Shown piece by piece: positions 34,513-46,532 of a stretch of DNA of 64,000 nt (the stretch's first letter is position 1; each line of letters starts with the position of its first letter). The DNA is taken from positions 248,001 through 312,000 of the forward strand of contig NW_019091501.1 in the NCBI RefSeq assembly GCF_001949145.1, read 5' to 3'. The notes beneath the pieces were generated by a model, which saw nothing but the letters and a program-made list of their open reading frames with translations, had not been told where the DNA came from and made no database searches. The position numbers were made by a program, and so were the translations under genes. This DNA is from Acanthaster planci. Its lineage: Eukaryota > Echinodermata > Asteroidea > Valvatida > Acanthasteridae.

Positions 34513-37283
34513 TCAAATTATATCGAGCGATATTTTGGGGGGCTCAAAGAGTGAAAACTTCCATTCGACACGTCCGGTCGATGAAATACCCAGGAAGTGC
34601 ACACCCTTTGCTGGGGATTCCTTGAACAGTCTGGATATTTCAAGTCCTCCCTCATTGTAAGCAAGTCGTATTGTGATTTGTTTGTGTTGATAGGTCACCT
34701 CGATCTGGCATTGATTAACCAGGAATCTGGTCTGGATATCTGTCGCTGGGGATTCAGACTTCCGCGTCCTTACCCTCATTCCAGTCACGAGGAACTCTGA
34801 AAAAGATTAAAATCAGTATGATTTGATTTGATTCTATTTGATTTGATTGATTTTTTAGCAAAAGTGTTTTTAAAAACCATATAGGCCTGTACATGTTTCT
34901 GAAGGGATAAGCACGCCTTATTCCATACTCCATACTTTAATTTTTTAGTTGTAAAAAGGCCTTCAGAAAAAGGCCTATGTACACTTTGTATTTTTTTAAT
35001 TTTTATTGGCTGAGTTGGTCTTATGATCACCCATAATACTTTAACATAATACTTTAAAGGGATAATAGTTCCTAACACGGGTGACTCCAGTATTGGCGTG
35101 ATCCTCCCTAAATGGGGATATGGACTTGGGCTTTTTACACACTAAAAAATTTTGAAAGAGGGAAAGTAAAGTAGACCAAAACGTTCGTGTTTCTCTTATT
35201 TTGAAAAAACGTTTTGGCTCCTTTCTTAGGAGGCCATCCCTCCCCCTAGCCCTCTCCGGATCCTCCATGGGGTCAAAACCAACTCAGACACAACCACATC
35301 GGATAAACCCAGATGCCTTACTCAGCATTTCAATTAAAAAGGATGAAACAGAATCGTTTACCTATCAAATAGGGTGACTGATTGATCTGCGAAGAGTTAC
35401 TAGTCTTGGCCAGGTAGATTCGTGCGATACAGTCTGGATTTTCCCTGTTTAACTCAACTGTGATGCCCAACGGAAATGTAACTTCACCGAAAGGGAACAG
35501 CACCACTGTGTCGCCGTTTTCTGTTGGCTCCGTGATGAAAGTAGGATGGTCCTCACCTATTAACAATCAATACATCCGATACAGTCATCAACTCATCGAT
35601 ATACTTGATAAGTCTGTCAGTCACAGTACCGTATTTACAGGGTGGTGGGGGGGGGAGTAATCTCCAAACATTTCGAAGCTTTCGACAGCATCTGATGAGC
35701 TTTTCAATGTTCAAGTTCCAAACTTGAATATGCGTTCAATCAAGGTCGACTACGGACGCCAGTCGTAATATTAAATGGATTCCGAGGATGTTTAAGACCA
35801 AATTTCATCACCACACGACTTTTTTTGCTCTATGTCACCTCTGCGTGTCTGCGACTGCTCTGCGATTGTGTCTGCGCCCGTGGCCACGATGACAACCTAC
35901 CCTTTTGGCAGTCTGGGACACCTGTCATCTCCGTTGGTGTTTTGCCGAGCTCTGCCAAGCTTACGCCAAGGGCGTAAGCGGGACGTCCAGCCATGTTTAG
36001 CCCTCCCAGCTGGAAGGCATTACAGCCGACACCGCCGAACGCTTCGAGAGGAGGCTCCGTCAGCAGCACCCAGCGGAAGTGACTCCCATGTTGCGACAGC
36101 AGCTCTTGACCGAGGAAGCAAGAATATGCTCCAGCCACACAATGAAACAAAGATAAATTCTTAGTGGTGAGAAAAACCCTGAGATACAGACTAACTGGCA
36201 CGAATATTATATACTTTCTTCACTGTGCATGACGTCACAATTTGAATCTTGTGTGGCCGTTCATACTTTGCGCGAAAGCGAAAGTGAACGCGCATTTGTG
36301 ACGTCAGATCAAGATATTCGCGTTGCAACCCTGTAAAAGTGAAACCAATTTCAACTCGAGCGAAATTTCGTTGAAAAATTGTCCTGACGTCAATATCGCT
36401 TCGCTTTCGCTTGAAGTATTAACTGGCCTTTAGTTCTACAAGTTTCGCAATGACCAACAAAAGCTGGTTGTGTTTTTTTCTTTAAAAATTCTTTAACCTG
36501 TGTTTTGCAATTACACGTTTTGCAATAACCGTGTTCAGGCAGTAAACATTAGGCGCATGTCCAAATTCTGTTCTCATGGAACTTTGCTTCGATAGCTTCA
36601 TTGTTAGGGAGGTGAGTAGTTGGACCAGGCAAATGTTAAATTAAGTAGCTATGAAGACTTTTCCTTCAGACGTCTGAGGATATCTGTCTAAACGCAAAAG
36701 AGTGAGTCACTTGTAAATCTACTCAAGAAGACTGAAAACTACTATGTTGTAAAATTCGCACTCTGCCAAGGAGATAATATACAGATGATATACAACTCGA
36801 AAAGTAGCTGTCTTTTATACGGCTCCTCTATTTTAGAGTGATTTTCACTGGACGGTAATTTTTAACCGTTTTGGAGTGGTTTTCACTCTTTTCGAGTCGA
36901 TTTGTGAAGGACTCACTCTTTTTGAGAGTGTTTTTTTTACACGTTTGCCTTTAGAGAGTATACCGGTACTTAACATTGAAAAATACCTACAAAACCGATG
37001 GCAACACAGTCTTTTAAAAGTGAAGTCGAAGAGAACCTGTTTTTCAGGAAAGTTTCTTCCACACCACATACTTTTTGTCTTTTTACAATTTTCACATCAA
37101 ACAGTTTACAGGCCACTGATTAGTTCATATTAAAAAGCAGGTTTGCATCTACCAGTCTTTTTCATTTTTAAAGTTTGTATCCACATTCGAAAGCGGCTAT
37201 TATAATTCCCAGAATCCATACTTACCACTAGTAAGCGGCCCATGTACGACAAAAACCATAAGCATTGCTCCGAGCACGTCCAT
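34513..37283 (-). CDS. Secreted protein with possible FAMeT-like domain, tandem copy B (254 aa)
   Basis: Four exons on the minus strand: 37226-37283, 35901-36128, 35362-35556 and 34513-34796 (58+228+195+284 nt), all introns phase 1. Exon 1 is a signal peptide (MDVLGAMLMVFVVHGPLTS). Exon 2 begins AYSCFLGQELL and shares Y-(S/T)-C-F-x-G-Q-E-L, RWVL and LGG-x-N with copy A, but has only three cysteines against five. Exon 3 has the same length as in copy A and the shared VLFPFG motif. Exon 4 ends VHFLGISSTGRVEWKF, again like the end of a FAMeT domain. Outside these motifs the two proteins are strongly diverged. The protein is probably secreted and its ligand or partner is unknown. Intron 1 (36129-37225) contains an inverted-repeat element with IRF- and CRE-like motifs. 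Confidence 0.75.
36255..36428. mobile_element. Inverted-repeat MITE in intron 1 of tandem copy B
   Basis: The left end GGCCGTTCATACTTTGCGCG and the inverted right end (GGCCAGTTAATACTTCAAGC on the minus strand) bound about 174 bp. Both arms include GCGAAAGCGAAA-type repeats and a GACGTCA core. The element therefore carries paired IRF-like (GAAAGCGAAAGTGAA) and CRE-like sites in mirror orientation. It belongs to the same family as the element at 23115-23543. Confidence 0.55.
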
Positions 37284-37366
37284 ATTCGATTTACTCCAAG
37301 TTTACGACTCGGTTTTTCTTATCACTCGAGCCTGTCACCCCCACGATATTTTTAAGACATTTTAAA

Positions 37367-37399
37367 AACGCAATCAATATTCCATGGTAAAAATTACTT
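37367..37399 (-). promoter_or_regulatory. Shared upstream block, copy B
   Basis: ACGCAATCAATATTCCATGG followed by AAAATTACTT lies about 85-115 bp upstream of the copy B start and matches the block at 32298-32331. A third, weaker copy (AACGCAGTCAATATTCCAC) starts at 37612, inside a degenerate duplication of roughly 245 bp that also repeats GGTTCATTT/AGTTCATTT and a TTAAGGTCT-GCTTAAA/TTTAAGGTCTGCTG segment. Confidence 0.45.
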
Positions 37400-39550
37400 C
37401 AGCTTCGCTGCATTCCTATGCTTCTGCACTTGGTTCATTTCAATTTGAAGGCTCCAATATTGTGTCTCACTGCACTTTCATTTAAGGTCTGCTGTGCTGA
37501 AAATTATATTTCTCTTCTCTTGCAAGCAAGTCAAATGTGTTCAAGGTTTAACTGCTTTGTTTTTCTGAGCTTGCGAAAGTGTTGCGTGGTCGCCCCTCCA
37601 GAATAATTTTGAACGCAGTCAATATTCCACAGTGACAACCTGAAAATTTGTGCAGCTCCGCCTCATTCATACACCCTTCGCTTAGTTCATTTGGCTGCAA
37701 TTGTTCTCTTGCAATTTCTTCCCGTTGTTCTCTTACATTTTCAATTAAGGTCTACAGTGCTTAAACGTAGCCCGCCATTCAGTGGCGTCACGTCAGTGAT
37801 GGCGGGGGGGGGGAACCGGTTAGGTATGTATGAAGGAGGACATATTACGGAGAGCCCCCCACCTTTGCGTTGGTCATTGTTTGATCGGAATCTCAGGAAT
37901 TACATCAGGGGGATGTGTAAGGCAACAACAGTTCAGAGTGTGTATGGGGATTGGACATGTAGGGGGTACCCCTCCTTCCCATATCTTGCTGGGTATTGTG
38001 AGGGTGTGGCTGGAAACCATGTGACACTGAGAGCGCTGTTCACCAGTGGCATGTCGGTAAGAATGAATGAACAAGTCAACCGTTGAAGACGTCAATACGC
38101 ATAATTTGCAAAAGAAAAGACACATAATTTGAAGGGTAATCGCTCGGCTGTAGGAGCAATATTTGTCGTGGCGGTTGATGTGGGAATACTCTATCTTTCT
38201 ATAGGTCCATTGTCATCTGAATGCAAAAGCAGAAGTCTGCGTGTATTGTTTACATCCGTCGTGCGACTAATATTAAATCCATTTTGCGATTGATGATTGT
38301 TATCTATGAAAGCCCAGGAAGAAAATAAAGAAAAACTGAAACCACTCTTCTGAAATTCCTATGATAGGTTGCAGACACGAACATCTAACACTCGGTTTAC
38401 TAACAATGAGCGTCCATTGTTATTTCACCGTGCTTCTTTTGTTAGACGTTCATAGAGACCTAAATCTAGGTTTGCGAGATAATCGTATTTGAAGTTGGTC
38501 TCTTTTTCAAACGCTTATTTTCCTAGCACTGAGTATTCCTTTGACTCAAGCAATGCTACCCCATGCAAGAAGAGATCTTAAATGACTCAAAACTACAAAA
38601 TAAAATTTCTAGAACTCAATTGAAATTTATTGTTTTGGTCTATTTTGGCAAAAAAATCGTGTGACTTGTCTGTTCGTGAATACAGCACACACAGTACATG
38701 CTTTTGTCACAACACGTGACAATTGCAAAATTGTTTCATTTGTATACATGTCTGGAGTCAATTCGTCTCTTCGTGAAAACTGCAAAATAAGTTTTGCCCA
38801 ATGGCTTTTCCCTTTTTTTGCTGACGCTGTATCTAGTCGCTTCATGAAAACGAAAACTGCGGTAGCTGAATTTTACCTCAGGAGATCATTGTGATTTGGC
38901 TGATTTCAGCAGATTTGGTTTAAAAAGTTTTACAAGTTGTAGGCATCACATAGCCTTGCTGGTTTTGCCAAAAAAGAAGAGAAATTTGAAAAAAAAAATG
39001 ATTTGTCTCTTCGTGGAAACGTTGACTATGCAAGCAAGAGCTCCGGTCTAATAGTAAATCGTTAGAGGGCGCACTATGCTTGACTCGCGTCATGTACCAT
39101 GGAGGCTGAAAGTGCTTGCACACGTACCTACATGTAGGTAGTAGAACCATGGAGGAAGGAACTTAGCTGCGGCAACTTGTTTTTTTCACAATGATGAGAC
39201 AGAAAGGTATGGTGCCGAGAAAACAAAAGTAGCCTCACAAGTTTTGTTAATCGTGTTAATTGCGTAGGTTGCATGCTGAGCCAACTGAAACACTACAACC
39301 TGACAACGTTTACGAGACTGAGTGACATGACTGACATGAGTGAGCAGAACCCTGAGTCATGTGAGTAAGCATAGTAGGCTGTGTGTTTTGTGTGGTGTAT
39401 GGTGTGTTTTGGCATTTGTTTTTTTTAAGTACCTATGGGCAGTGTAATCAGACATGCCAGACGTCCTGTATTTTACGGGATTGTCCCTTCATTAAGTTCA
39501 TGCCCTTTTCATGCTTTTGCCCTGATCTGCTGATGTCCCGTGTCCTGCAC

Positions 39551-39880
39551 CCATACGTCCAAACTATAGCGTCTGCCCAAACTATAGGCTATAGCTGGGA
39601 CAGTAGTGCTGCAGTCATGCAGTTGGGCTGGCCCAACTACATGTATTGTTGACCAGTTTCAGGTTTGGGCATCTCACATTTGACACAGTTCATCTAAGAT
39701 ATGGCACTTCATCTATGAAATGTCATGGTAAACAAATGGCATATGCTGGGCACAGGCACACGGGACCTCTGGGCTGTAGTTGGGCCAGTCCAACTATAGC
39801 ACTCTAGTTAGGACGGGCCCAACTATAGTTGGAACAGTCCCAGCTATAGTTGGAACTGATGTTGTAGTTGGGGCATAACA
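39551..39880. repeat. Cluster of CCAACTATAGTTGG-type palindromes
   Basis: At least eight full or half copies of CCAACTATAG / CTATAGTTGG occur in 330 bp. One is the perfect 14-bp palindrome CCAACTATAGTTGG at 39819-39832. Spacers often contain GGGCC or GGAACAGTCC. It looks like a degenerate minisatellite or a palindrome-seeded repeat. Confidence 0.55.
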
Positions 39881-40720
39881 GTGACCCTTTTCGGGCATGC
39901 CGGGACACGTTTTTAGGCTCCCATTATTATAGTATTTGTACAATTTCTACAGATTAAATGATACAAAGAAATTACCAACGCTTAATGTTCTCAAGATTGC
40001 AAGCTGCTTAAAGCCAAGCTTCCCGTGGATAATATCGCTAGGCCTAGCTAGTCTTGTCACGAGTGATAATAACTGACCTAGGCTGTGTCTGAAATGGGCT
40101 CCATGGCTACGGCTTGGTCTATTGTCTACGCATCTCCGCACATTTCCAATGGAGTGAAGACCTACGTGTACACCTAGACAACAGATTCGGACAAAGTATA
40201 AGATTTTATCACAAGTCGTTGGCGGTCGTCACTTGTCAGGGATTCTTTGGTCAAGGAAAAACCGGAACATGCATTCTTACAAGCTGCATACATGTAAATG
40301 TAGTTTATCGTTCTATTGGAGTTTAAGAATAATCAGAAATCAGAGTTTAATCATGGCTTCAAGTTCAAAAGTCACAGATTCTAATAAAAAGGTGAAACAT
40401 GAATGTACATGTAAGTTAGACCAGAGTGGCAGTCAAAAACAGAATTAAAATTTGTTGCCTTTTGCAGTGCAGTGAAATGAGAAACACTTTTAAACTGTGT
40501 TGCATTGCATGATTTGCACCCCCATTTCAAGAAAAGTTCTTAAAACACATCTACATAATTTTGAATTGTGCAGAAATACATGTGCATGTATGTTAAAAAT
40601 TATACATGTAGTTTTCACGACCCTATTTCACTCCCCTCTCAGAGCAAAACTAAACAACAGCCGTCGGGTACCGAAAGGTGTCTAAGAAATTCCCAAGAAT
40701 CGTGACGTCATACATGTAGG

Positions 40721-40906
40721 ATGGAATCCTTTATCCAGCGACTGTTTACTGTACTATGTACAAGCGACAATAATTCCAGTGCTAATGCTTTTTTCGATCA
40801 TGAGAGCGATCAGTTGTCATGTTCGTCTTATTTACTCGATGAAGAAAGCGACACTGATGGAGCTGATGAGGCTCAAGAAATATTGCCGTATCAGTTGGAA
40901 CCATAA
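40721..40906 (+). CDS. Small acidic ORF, possibly a truncated repeat-family protein (61 aa)
   Basis: Begins MESFIQRLFTVLCTSDNNSS, becomes very acidic, and ends ILPYQLEP at a stop. It lies 18 bp downstream of a CRE palindrome (about 40703). The closing (L/P)YQ(F/L)EP motif resembles the segment that precedes the zinc-binding P2X7-tail-like domain in many invertebrate uncharacterised proteins, but here the reading stops immediately after it and no downstream exon was found. It could be a truncated copy, a first exon with a missed donor, or chance. Confidence 0.25.
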   Translation: MESFIQRLFTVLCTSDNNSSANAFFDHESDQLSCSSYLLDEESDTDGADEAQEILPYQLEP

Positions 40907-42169
40907 GACACCATAAGATTTTGCAACTCGAGGTTCTTGGCCATGGGCATATGGCAGGGACCCGGAGGATCGACAACAAAATACTGACTAGTAATGATTC
41001 TGTCTTGCACCATTATACTAAAAATTTGTCTTTTTGAAAAGACGTAACAACAGCCACTGATAACACAGTTTCTCTGCATTCTTTTGAAATTCACAATTCA
41101 CCATAGAAATAATTACATGTGGACAACGCGATGTGAAACAAAATAAACGCGACGTGTCGAGTTAGCTGTCCAATACATGTACCTCAGCCCGATGTTGGGA
41201 GAAGGGCATAGGAAACAAGACCAAATGTGGTTGACTTGACACTTACAAGTTACGTACTGTACATGTACATGTACCTGCGCCAGAGCTGAGAGCAGTTATT
41301 ATTCTTGCGCAGACCAATCTTGGTCTGGAAAGTCGAGTCCGTCCAATGACGTCACAGTTTTGCCAAGATTTGTCTGCTACCCTCATGGACTGATTTCGAT
41401 AATTTTTTGCGAAGAGCCCAGGAGGAGACTGAAAAAAGCACACATAAATGCCAATTTTTGCTTATTTAATGACATAAAAGAGGGGCTCATCCAACTTATT
41501 GTATATAAGATGGTTGAAAACTATCATATAACCTCAATTTAACCCTACCGGTACATGGCCCTATCCCTTTAAACACAAGGAGTTAGAACAAAGTCCCTAC
41601 AGACATGACAGACCGTAATCTGATTAACTGCTCTGGTGGGCTCCATAGACAAAGCGTGGCTACCTGCCCTAGTGTTGAAGACCGTAGACATTCTTTGTAC
41701 ACAATGAACACCACCGCCAGGTACATGTACTGTAGCTGGTAACCCACATACTCACCATGTTTCGCTGCGGCATGCTGGAGATTTACATTAAGAGATAAGC
41801 AAGACTTCTTACCCTGTTGAAAAATTCTATTATTTAATGAATAATTTACTTTTTAAATCATTCTAAGTTTTCTGTCGCTTTTCATTTGAATCTGCTTGAA
41901 ACAAGCCTCCATATTGCCATTTTTCTCATTTAAGACAAAAGAAAATTTTCCCTTCCTTTCATGAATTTTGCATCTGTATTCAAATTCGAAAATAATACTG
42001 GAATATTTGACAATCTATTCAATATTCAGTTATTCTGATATTTGGCATTGCCCTATATTGGTGCTACTGGTAGCTCCCATCATGGTCTGATGATGTCTGA
42101 CCACTGCTAATCCCTCACTGAGTTTCTACTGCCAGTACTGGGCCAAAACCTAGGGGCCTACCGATGCAT

Positions 42170-42570
42170 CATATGTACATATACATTTACATGTATGTTA
42201 TTATTCATGTTATGAGCATGGTTAGGGACCTACATGTACATGTACATGTACCTGTACATTGTGTACCATGCCTATGGGCCTACTGTGATACAAGTACATG
42301 TATCTAATGTACATGACGTATATGTACATGTACCGGTACATGTGTGTGACGTTGCCATTGGATCAGTGTGATATGTAGGGAAGCCAGTGATACAGCAGGG
42401 TTCTGTGTTTGTAGGCCTACATGTACATGTACCGGTACATGTATCTGTCACCACACAGATTTGGTTATTTTCATCGATCATTTTCTCGCAATGCTGTCGG
42501 TCATTGCCTGCGTTGTGAAATACTTGTACATGTACATGTACAGTTGTACATGTACATGTATTCCCCACTC
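42170..42570. repeat. TACATGTA palindromic repeat arrays
   Basis: Runs of the self-complementary unit TACATG recur at 42230-42258, 42324-42341, 42418-42442 and 42526-42560, some interrupted by ACCGGTACATG. Single copies are scattered through most of the window and are densest from 40000 to 46300. Confidence 0.75.
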
Positions 42571-44669
42571 TGAATAGAAAAAAACTTTTGTACATGTTCA
42601 TTACATTTTTTGAAACTTACATGAGATTTGATGAAGGAAAAATTACTTTTAGCTACTGTGACATGGAATCCGCCATCTTGGTTTTAGCATGCAATGTTGT
42701 GGTCATGTTTGCCCTTGAAATCTTCACAGGATTCAAGATGATGTCATTGGTGAAAATACATGTAGCCCTACACGTATGTACACATATATTCACGATCAGA
42801 GGAAAATAGGCTTTTACCTGGTACCAAAAATGTGCAGATTGATGCATGTTAATATAGGAAAATGTCAAGGAAAATTTAATAATGAGTTAAAAATGAAACT
42901 TTCTAGATGAAAATTGCAACTTCTGTTGTTTGTATCTTTAAACCAAGATCTGAGCATCGTTGAAGAGCCAGGTTCTGATAGGCAGACTTGTACATTTGTT
43001 TTTGGCCTCACCGAAGGTACATGTAGTCAACTTTTCAAGCATTGACTTTCCAGATTTTGCCTGGTTCCAGATCATTTGAAAAGTAAAGCTACATGTACCT
43101 TCATTGTATTGTTGTCCGACACCATATTTTCAGATGAGTGCTGTTTTTAATGATAAAATGAAAGTTTCTAATAAAATTTCTTTTCAGACAATTTCTGGGC
43201 AAAGAAGTTATGCCCAATTTCCAGCTCGCATCCGGACATGTTTGGGTGCTTGGTCAAAAATTAAGGGAGCCAAAACATGTGATTCTATATAGGCCTACTT
43301 TTTCATACTCAACAGTCATATGCATGTACATACTCTCACGTTGAATTCTTTATCACACCAAAATGAATTTTAGAGTCTCCAATTTCTAGAAATATGTCAA
43401 AAGCTGAACAAATGTTTTTTCCTAGTTTTGCATTGCGCATGGAAGTGCATGCACATCGTTGGTAAACATAACTACTGTACATGTACGTGCATGTGTGCAG
43501 CAGATTTGTACTGGTAAATTTATGTGACATAATGGGTTTGTCAACAATGTGGTGGCGGGGATATGATTGGTAGCTCGCTGCACAGCTGGAAAAGTCGAGT
43601 CATAAGTTGCTCAAGTTCTCTTTTCTAGTTCACTGGAATTTTGAAATATGTACTAAGTTTCACTAAATTAAGAAACTCTTCATTAGAAAATCAGCTTATC
43701 AAATCAGTTATACTGTGGTTCTGGCCGAATGGATTTTTCACTTGATTACTTTTTATGTGCAAAAAGTTTTGAAGTGATTTGGAACTGGTTAAACCAATCA
43801 AGAACTAGGAATAGAGTTGTGTTTACTTGCGCCCATCCTGAAAGTCCAAATTAAAAGTTTAGATTTTGAAAACACTTTTGTAGTGTCTCCTGCAAACAAG
43901 GTGGACTGCTGACAAAAGTTCACTGAAATGGCAGGATTATTTGAGCTGCCATCAGAGTGAATAATTTTCTTTCCGCAAAGTAGTACTTATTTGTTGTATT
44001 ACTAGTTGGCATTCCATGTACGTCGTACAAAATGTGAGCCGCTCTGCAAAAAAGGGTAATAAGTCGCGCAATTCCAAAATATGTTATGGCGATTAATGCG
44101 ATTCTTGTGTTTTTTCCTCTGTTACCGCAGCTTGTATAACATTTATGTTTTCAGAATTTGGGACTGCAAACATGGATGAATAAAGATGAAAAATTGTTCA
44201 TTTAGTAGGAAATCCTACATAGCATTGTTTCTAAGTGCTACACTTTTCTGAGCTTTTTCTCAAAAAGTGCTTTTATTAAATCCGAAAATGTGGATATACA
44301 TGTACATGTACAAATGTCTAAATATCTCTGGAATGCAGTGCACTACAGGGGTCATTCATAAATCAAATTGTAGCTTTTGATGCACTCAATCCAGCCACAT
44401 AAAAACCTATAACCTGAATCTGGCAACTTATTACCCATTTTTCTAGAGCCGGTCACAAATAGTGCCCTTTTTGTGACCCAACTTCACCCCACATATCTTA
44501 TGTCTTGAGTGTGCCTATTGGTTATCCCTGTGCTGATGACCCGTCTCCTGACCTGTGTAATGGACAATCACCTCGTACATGTACTGGTAGCTGAGGGTCC
44601 AGTCCACTAATTCAAGCCCCATTGAAAACAGTGTAAAATCAACACCGTTCAGGGCCCAATAGCTTGCAT

Positions 44670-45005
44670 NNNNNNNNNNNNNNNNNNNNNNNNNNNNNNN
44701 NNNNNNNNNNNNNNNNNNNNNNNNNNNNNNNNNNNNNNNNNNNNNNNNNNNNNNNNNNNNNNNNNNNNNNNNNNNNNNNNNNNNNNNNNNNNNNNNNNNN
44801 NNNNNNNNNNNNNNNNNNNNNNNNNNNNNNNNNNNNNNNNNNNNNNNNNNNNNNNNNNNNNNNNNNNNNNNNNNNNNNNNNNNNNNNNNNNNNNNNNNNN
44901 NNNNNNNNNNNNNNNNNNNNNNNNNNNNNNNNNNNNNNNNNNNNNNNNNNNNNNNNNNNNNNNNNNNNNNNNNNNNNNNNNNNNNNNNNNNNNNNNNNNN
45001 NNNNN
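44670..45005. other. Assembly gap (336 N)
   Basis: Run of unknown bases. Open frames drawn across it are meaningless. Confidence 0.99.
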
Positions 45006-46532
45006 AAATTCTCACTTGAATTAGTTGTCTGCACCCCTAAGGGCCAATTTGATCAGCAAGCACAAGTGGTAAGTATACCGGTAGAGGGAACCATCCACAT
45101 GACACTAACTGTATGAGAAATCACAGACCATGTATGCTGTGAGAGTTGCGGGGCCAGTGGCAAAATTGATGTGAGTTATGATGATGATGATGGGGTACAA
45201 TGATGGATACACAAGCAGGTGGGGCCATTAGGATCCAGAAGAGGGCAGAGCTACAAGGACCTTCTAACAAGGGTACTGTTCCTGGGTAGAGTTATGTGGT
45301 CAAGAGTGGACAGAGTGTAGGATTAGGTACGTTACTGTCATGACTATACATGTATGCAACCATCTATTATGTACACATGTACACTGTACATGTCCTTCAG
45401 GAAGAACTGCAACTACAGGTACATGTAGAACGCACGTTCCATCCCCACTGTGTGTGCCTTCAACCACTACTACTTTTTTTGAGGTCGTGGTGCCATGTGA
45501 TTTTTAATCCAGTTTGGATCTTGGAATCCATTGCTGGATTACCTTTCTTAAATAATCACCAAAATAGCAGCCTCAGCTACATGTATATGTAATCAATATC
45601 TCTTGAAAACTTTGTGCATGCGATGGTTTGGACCTTTGGGATGACTTTTTTAAATATGAAAGCTTTTACTCCCCAACCTTGCACTTTTGAAACGATGATA
45701 CATGTGCACGTAACTACACCTTTCACTTGTGCTGCAACACTGGGCATGTGTCAGTTCAGTGGCTGACCTGCTCAACCATTTCCGGAGGTAGGTACATGTA
45801 CATGTAGATGTTTTTTTCTAAACTGTGTGCACAGTTGTATGGTGTTTTCAGCAGGAAGAGCTCTGTACACAGAAAGAAATCCGGCAAGGGGTATGAATTC
45901 CCAAAGTGGGTGCAAAACAGAATTTCCAATAGAAAATTGTAGACCTCAGATGGGCCAGCCGAACTGTAGTAGGGACAGTTTTACAAGTGTTGTAGGCTGC
46001 GTCTGAATCACTTGGCTGTGGCTTGAAATTGCACACAACTTTATGGGAACTGGCTATGGACACAACCATAGACTTGTGTGTAATTTCTAGCCGCAGCCAA
46101 GTAATTCAGACATGGCCTTATCCACTCGCTACATGTATTTAAAGTAAAGTATATTTACATGTACATGTATGCTGTAGACCCATGTACATGTGCTTTACAT
46201 GTGTATCTCATAAAGCCATCGGTTACTGTGAAATCCCTCGACCTAGGTTTTACCCAAGTGTAACATACATGTACAGTACATGTACATAAGTACAGCGGAT
46301 GCCATGTCTATCACCAGGGCCCATGTTTATAATTCACTTCAGTATTGTTCGGCTTCACTGTGAGGTACAAAATGTCACAAAAGTCTTGTTTAACACAAAG
46401 ACCTCAAGTGTAGCTGATGAAGCGCTGTGGACCTTGTCTGTGCATCAAGACGATTGGAAGAATTTCAATGCCAAACAATAGTGAGGACATGTAAAGTTGA
46501 CAGGATTTTGGCATTTTGTTTTCTGCATTCAG
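45006..46532. other. Upstream flank or 5' UTR intron of the SETX gene
   Basis: Contains TACATGTA repeats and the inverted-repeat element at 45995-46117. A strong acceptor (TTTTGTTTTCTGCATTCAG) at 46514-46532 implies an untraced non-coding first exon further upstream. Confidence 0.4.
45995..46117. mobile_element. Inverted-repeat MITE, about 123 bp
   Basis: Arms of about 52 bp (45995-46047 and 46066-46117) read GGCTGCGTCTGAATCACTTG and, inverted, GGCCATGTCTGAATTACTTG. GGC(C/T)GTGTC(T/C)(G/A)AA-like ends are also seen singly near 40080 and 49962, so this is a dispersed family. Confidence 0.6.

Larger units (their letters stand above)
37640..44669. other. Long intergenic region rich in TACATGTA and short palindromes
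   Basis: No multi-exon gene is supported. It holds a palindrome cluster at 39551-39880, a small acidic ORF at 40721-40906, two CRE palindromes (about 40703 and 41346, the second as CCAATGACGTCA, fusing a CCAAT box to a CRE), and dense TACATGTA arrays at 42170-42570. One or both CREs may belong to untraced promoters. Confidence 0.4.

Noticed and set aside
44515-45116. Open frames spanning the gap
   Set aside because: They are mostly unknown bases.
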